17,691 bases of DNA from the NCBI GenBank assembly GCA_002432545.1, contig DJFR01000138.1:18302-35992 (forward strand). The letters run 5' to 3'. The notes under the pieces were generated by a model. It did not search any database. It saw only the letters and a program-made list of their open reading frames with translations, and was not told the DNA's origin. Within the stretch, counting starts at the first letter, position 1, and each line of letters starts with the position of its first letter. This document shows, piece by piece, positions 15,040 through 17,691 of the stretch. Position numbers and translations under genes: made by a program. The DNA is from Flammeovirgaceae bacterium UBA5867. GTDB taxonomy: Bacteria > Bacteroidota > Bacteroidia > Cytophagales > Cyclobacteriaceae.

Positions 15040-16731
15040 ATGAAAAAGAAAATATTATTACTGTCTCTTTGTTTCAGCATTCTGTTCGCGAACAGTTGTA
15101 CTGATCTGGAAGAAGAAGTACTGGATGAATCGTTTACGGGTGGTGCAAGCCCAGAAGCAGCTGCTGATGGAATTATAGCTCCGGTATATGCCGCTATGCC
15201 TGATTTATTCCTGCACACGCGCTATTTTGCTCTTCAGGAAATTTCAACGGATGAAGCTATACTCCCTTTTAGAGGAGGTAAAGACTGGGGTGACAACAAT
15301 ATTTATATCGATTTACATAGACATAACACGACTCCACAAAGTGCAATCGTAAATGATACATGGAAATCTCTTATTGTTACCGGTGTTACACGAGCTACCA
15401 GTGCTATTGACCAACTTGAGGATATAGATACTGAGACAGCAAAGACTTATCTGGCGGAAGCCAAGGCAATGCGTGCATACTATTCTATGCTTAGCCTTGA
15501 TCTGTTCGGGTTAATCTTTGTGAAAGACAACTTGGCAGCGAGATCAACGATACTAAGAGGTAATGATGCCGTTGAGTTTATTAAAAACGAACTTCTATCA
15601 GTACAAGATGCAGTAAGTAATACTGTCGGTCCAGGTAGAGTTACACAAGGTGCTGTTTGGGGATTGCTTGCCAGGCTGCATTTGAACGCAGCAGTATATC
15701 GTGATCCATATGCAGATACCTTCAATTTTACAAATGAAGATATGGATAAGGTTATTGAGTATACGGACAAAGTAGTAGCGTTAGGACAATATCAGTTTTC
15801 TCCTGAGTATTTTGAGATCTTTGATGATGAGAACCATACTAACAAGGAGCTTATCTTCGCGCTCGATCAACGCGCAGAACTCAATGGACATAACCGTATG
15901 GCATATTTTTCTTTATCAGGCGATCAATTCCCGCTGCCTCAGTTTCCGAAAGCAAATGGAACAGACGGTCCTGCTATAACTTCTGATTTTTACCATACCT
16001 GGACAGATGCTTACGGTGCCAATGATCCTGCTACAATGGATCCAAGGTTCTACAAGAAGAATTTAATTATACCTGCCGATTCATGTATGACGGCTGCATC
16101 TTTTGAGATTGACAGAGGCATTTTGAGAGGGCAGCAATATGGATTACAAACTCCTGCCAGTGGAACTCCCTTCACACGTTGTGGTGATGGCGGTGCCAAC
16201 TATAAGGTTGGTAAACTATTCAACAGGACCCGCGGTTTAGCAAATGTACCTGTGAACTTTACTGAATTTGTTAACTATACTGAAGCTGGTCGTGGCTATA
16301 GCAACGGTTATAGAGTGTTGAAGTATGAATTCAGCAAGAAGTCTGATACCGGTCGTAACAAAGGCGATGCTGATATTATTATCTTACGCTTGGCCGATAT
16401 ATATATGATGCGCGCTGAGGCAAAACTTCGCAAAGGTAATGCTGCTGATGCGCTGGCAGATGTAAATATTGTTAGAGCGTCACGTACAGCACGTGTTACG
16501 CCACCAGCGCTTGGTGAGATGACTCTGGATATACTATTTCGTGAGCGTGGTTTTGAATTCTATTGGGAAATGCAACGCAGAACCGACATGATACGCTTCG
16601 GTAAATACGAAGGTTCATGGACTGAAAAAACGGATGCAGACAAACGTAAACGACTCTTCCCGCTTCCGCAGTCAGCCATCGATGGTGCTTCGGAGATACC
16701 AGGATATTTAATACAGAACGCAAGCTATTAA
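15040..16731 (+). CDS. SusD/RagB-family nutrient-binding outer-membrane lipoprotein
   Basis: A 563-residue SusD-like lipoprotein that sits as a hinged lid on the SusC channel at the cell surface and binds the incoming glycan. The signal peptide ends in a lipobox (LFANSC, lipidated C20), followed by an acidic stretch (TDLEEE) that fits a Bacteroidota lipoprotein surface-export signal. SusD features: EAKAMRAYYSMLSLDLFG (147-164, TPR-like helix), the variable ligand-binding middle, LADIYMMRAEAKLRKGN (C-terminal third), and FRERGFEFYWEMQRRTDMIR, with the typical ending FPLPQSAID...PGYLIQNASY. It starts 12 bp after susC and is surely co-transcribed with it; a terminator follows 27 bp after its stop. 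No surface glycan-binding protein or enzyme gene follows, so this is a bare susCD pair. Ligand unknown. Confidence 0.96.
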   Translation: MKKKILLLSLCFSILFANSCTDLEEEVLDESFTGGASPEAAADGIIAPVYAAMPDLFLHTRYFALQEISTDEAILPFRGGKDWGDNNIYIDLHRHNTTPQSAIVNDTWKSLIVTGVTRATSAIDQLEDIDTETAKTYLAEAKAMRAYYSMLSLDLFGLIFVKDNLAARSTILRGNDAVEFIKNELLSVQDAVSNTVGPGRVTQGAVWGLLARLHLNAAVYRDPYADTFNFTNEDMDKVIEYTDKVVALGQYQFSPEYFEIFDDENHTNKELIFALDQRAELNGHNRMAYFSLSGDQFPLPQFPKANGTDGPAITSDFYHTWTDAYGANDPATMDPRFYKKNLIIPADSCMTAASFEIDRGILRGQQYGLQTPASGTPFTRCGDGGANYKVGKLFNRTRGLANVPVNFTEFVNYTEAGRGYSNGYRVLKYEFSKKSDTGRNKGDADIIILRLADIYMMRAEAKLRKGNAADALADVNIVRASRTARVTPPALGEMTLDILFRERGFEFYWEMQRRTDMIRFGKYEGSWTEKTDADKRKRLFPLPQSAIDGASEIPGYLIQNASY

Positions 16732-16758
16732 CTCCTGCCTATAGTTCTTAATTTTTTC

Positions 16759-16791
16759 AAGAGGTTGTCTCCATAGCGGAGACAACCTCTT
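16759..16791 (+). terminator. Intrinsic terminator of the susCD operon
   Basis: AAGAGGTTGTCTCC (16759-16772) pairs perfectly with GGAGACAACCTCTT (16778-16791) across a 5-nt loop (ATAGC), 14 bp in all, and is followed by a T-rich tail (TTCTGTTTTA at 16791-16800). It lies 27 bp after the susD stop codon and cleanly separates the operon from the RHS-type gene. Confidence 0.9.
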
Positions 16792-16902
16792 TCTGTTTTA
16801 GTACTTGCCAATAGTTTATCACCAATAAAGTAGTATGCCTTTCAGGGTCTAGTTTTGTTAAATTTAATATTACTTTTTCGTCTTAGGTGCTCTTAGTTTT
16901 TT

Positions 16903-16910
16903 TACCTTTG
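16903..16910 (+). promoter_or_regulatory. -7 promoter element TACCTTTG for the RHS-type gene
   Basis: TACCTTTG matches TAnnTTTG exactly and is identical to the element before the phosphatase gene. It lies 33 bp before the ATG at 16944 in the 212-bp gap after the susD terminator. The -33 region is T-rich (TTTTTCG, 16873-16880) without a clear TTG. Confidence 0.48.
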
Positions 16911-16943
16911 ACCTGATACGATTACCAGTAATCTGTTACAGTA

Positions 16944-17691
16944 ATGAAATTTAACCTCCTACCTGCCATCATGCTAGTCATGGTACATCTACCATTGATT
17001 GCTCAACAAACCAACACCGTTATTCCTCCTTCGCCTGATGCAGCTGCCTTGGGTAAGTATGGAAATATACCTGTAAGTACATATACCGGAGTTCCAAATA
17101 TTAGTATTCCGCTTCTTAATGTTGATTATAGAGATATTCATATACCTATAGATTTAAGTTACCATGCATCCGGAGTAACCGTAGAGGAAGATGCAAGCTG
17201 GGTAGGTCTTGGATGGGTTCTAAATTATGGCGGGGTTATTACGCGTACTGTAAGAGGTGGTGATGATATGCAGTTTGCCAAAGACCGTTACTCAAATATT
17301 AGTACTTTTGGTTATCAGGGATATCCTTATGATGGAGATGCTGGCTCAGGAAACTTTCTACAAAATGTTTGTGTACATGATATCGATCCGGAGCCTGATT
17401 TGTTTTATTTTAATTTCCTCGGTAAAAGTGGAAGCTTCATTCTTCCTAAAGGCCAAGATAAAACACTCAATTTTGTTAGTGGAACACCTCTAAAAGTAGA
17501 AAAGATCGATATAAAATATGATAAGGCCAATTTACGTTGGCAAATAAAAACTGCTGATGGTTATACCTATTTGTTTAAAACTATCGAGGCAACTGAGACA
17601 TTACACGGACGCATTCAATATGGATCTGGCCCGGAGGCAATGCGATTTGATTCTGACACTCAGGGATTTTTATCTTACGATGATATTGTTG
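16944..17691 (+). CDS. RHS/YD-repeat-type secreted protein, N-terminal part (cut by window edge)
   Basis: Open from the ATG at 16944 to the end of the window (249 codons, no stop). The first 21 residues are a signal peptide (ends LPLIAQ). Next comes PPSPDAAALGKYGNIPVSTY and GVPNISIPL, then IPIDLSYHASGVTVEEDAS, WVGLGWVLNYGGVITRTVRG, which is the characteristic N-terminal beta-rich segment of large Bacteroidota RHS-repeat/YD-repeat proteins, followed by DLFYFNFLGKSGSFIL and DGYTYLF that also recur in that family. Such proteins usually run to 1000-3000 residues, with YD repeats forming a shell and a variable C-terminal domain that is often a toxin; none of that part is visible here. It has its own promoter candidate and follows the susCD terminator, so it is an independent unit. 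Whether the rest contains YD repeats or a toxin cannot be judged from this window. Confidence 0.85.
   Translation, partial: MKFNLLPAIMLVMVHLPLIAQQTNTVIPPSPDAAALGKYGNIPVSTYTGVPNISIPLLNVDYRDIHIPIDLSYHASGVTVEEDASWVGLGWVLNYGGVITRTVRGGDDMQFAKDRYSNISTFGYQGYPYDGDAGSGNFLQNVCVHDIDPEPDLFYFNFLGKSGSFILPKGQDKTLNFVSGTPLKVEKIDIKYDKANLRWQIKTADGYTYLFKTIEATETLHGRIQYGSGPEAMRFDSDTQGFLSYDDIV

Noticed and set aside
17257..17493. 78-residue plus-strand open frame
   Set aside because: Lies out of frame inside the RHS-type gene, which stays open and shows family motifs through the same stretch.

Overview
The window comes from a member of the Bacteroidota, most likely an environmental, Cytophagales-like glycan degrader. 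The evidence is a SusC/SusD pair, exo-glycosidases of families common in this phylum (GH97, GH105/88, GH29, GH92), start codons without clear Shine-Dalgarno sequences, several exact matches to the Bacteroidota -7 promoter element TAnnTTTG, and an RHS/YD-type protein with the 'PSPDAAxLGKYGxIPVS' N-terminus typical of the phylum. The family assignment is firm; the order-level placement is inference.

Layout: (1) 17-7011, four plus-strand secreted or periplasmic glycosidases in tandem (GH97, GH105/88-type unsaturated glucuronyl/galacturonyl hydrolase, GH29 alpha-L-fucosidase, GH92 alpha-mannosidase) separated by 26-91 bp. This looks like the enzyme part of a polysaccharide utilisation locus whose left end lies outside the window. 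(2) 7148-9268, a D-lactate dehydrogenase-like 2-hydroxyacid dehydrogenase, preceded by a striking two-part hairpin, and an AI-2E-family membrane protein 9 bp downstream. (3) 9272-11570, on the minus strand: a large exported protein fusing a PI-PLC/GDPD-like barrel to an alkaline phosphatase, and upstream of it a stand-alone response-regulator receiver domain whose phospho-acceptor Asp is Asn. (4) 11998-16731, a susC-susD outer-membrane glycan importer pair behind a 427-bp gene-free leader, closed by a perfect 14-bp terminator hairpin. (5) From 16944 to the right edge, the N-terminal part of an RHS/YD-repeat-type secreted protein, cut off by the window.

Functionally, the four hydrolases would trim galactosyl/glucosyl, unsaturated uronyl, fucosyl and mannosyl ends from a complex plant or microbial glycan in the periplasm. 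The SusCD pair could import oligosaccharides, but it is a separate transcription unit 5 kb away with no enzyme beside it, so a shared substrate is not shown. The phosphatase fusion suggests phosphate scavenging from phosphodiesters. I see no tRNA, rRNA, CRISPR array, insertion sequence or phage gene. No complete unknown multi-gene system is evident. The most unusual signals are two long hairpins at or near the start codons of ldhA and susC, the phosphodiesterase-phosphatase fusion, the Asp-less receiver, and an 8-bp-period tandem repeat between the GH105 and GH29 genes.
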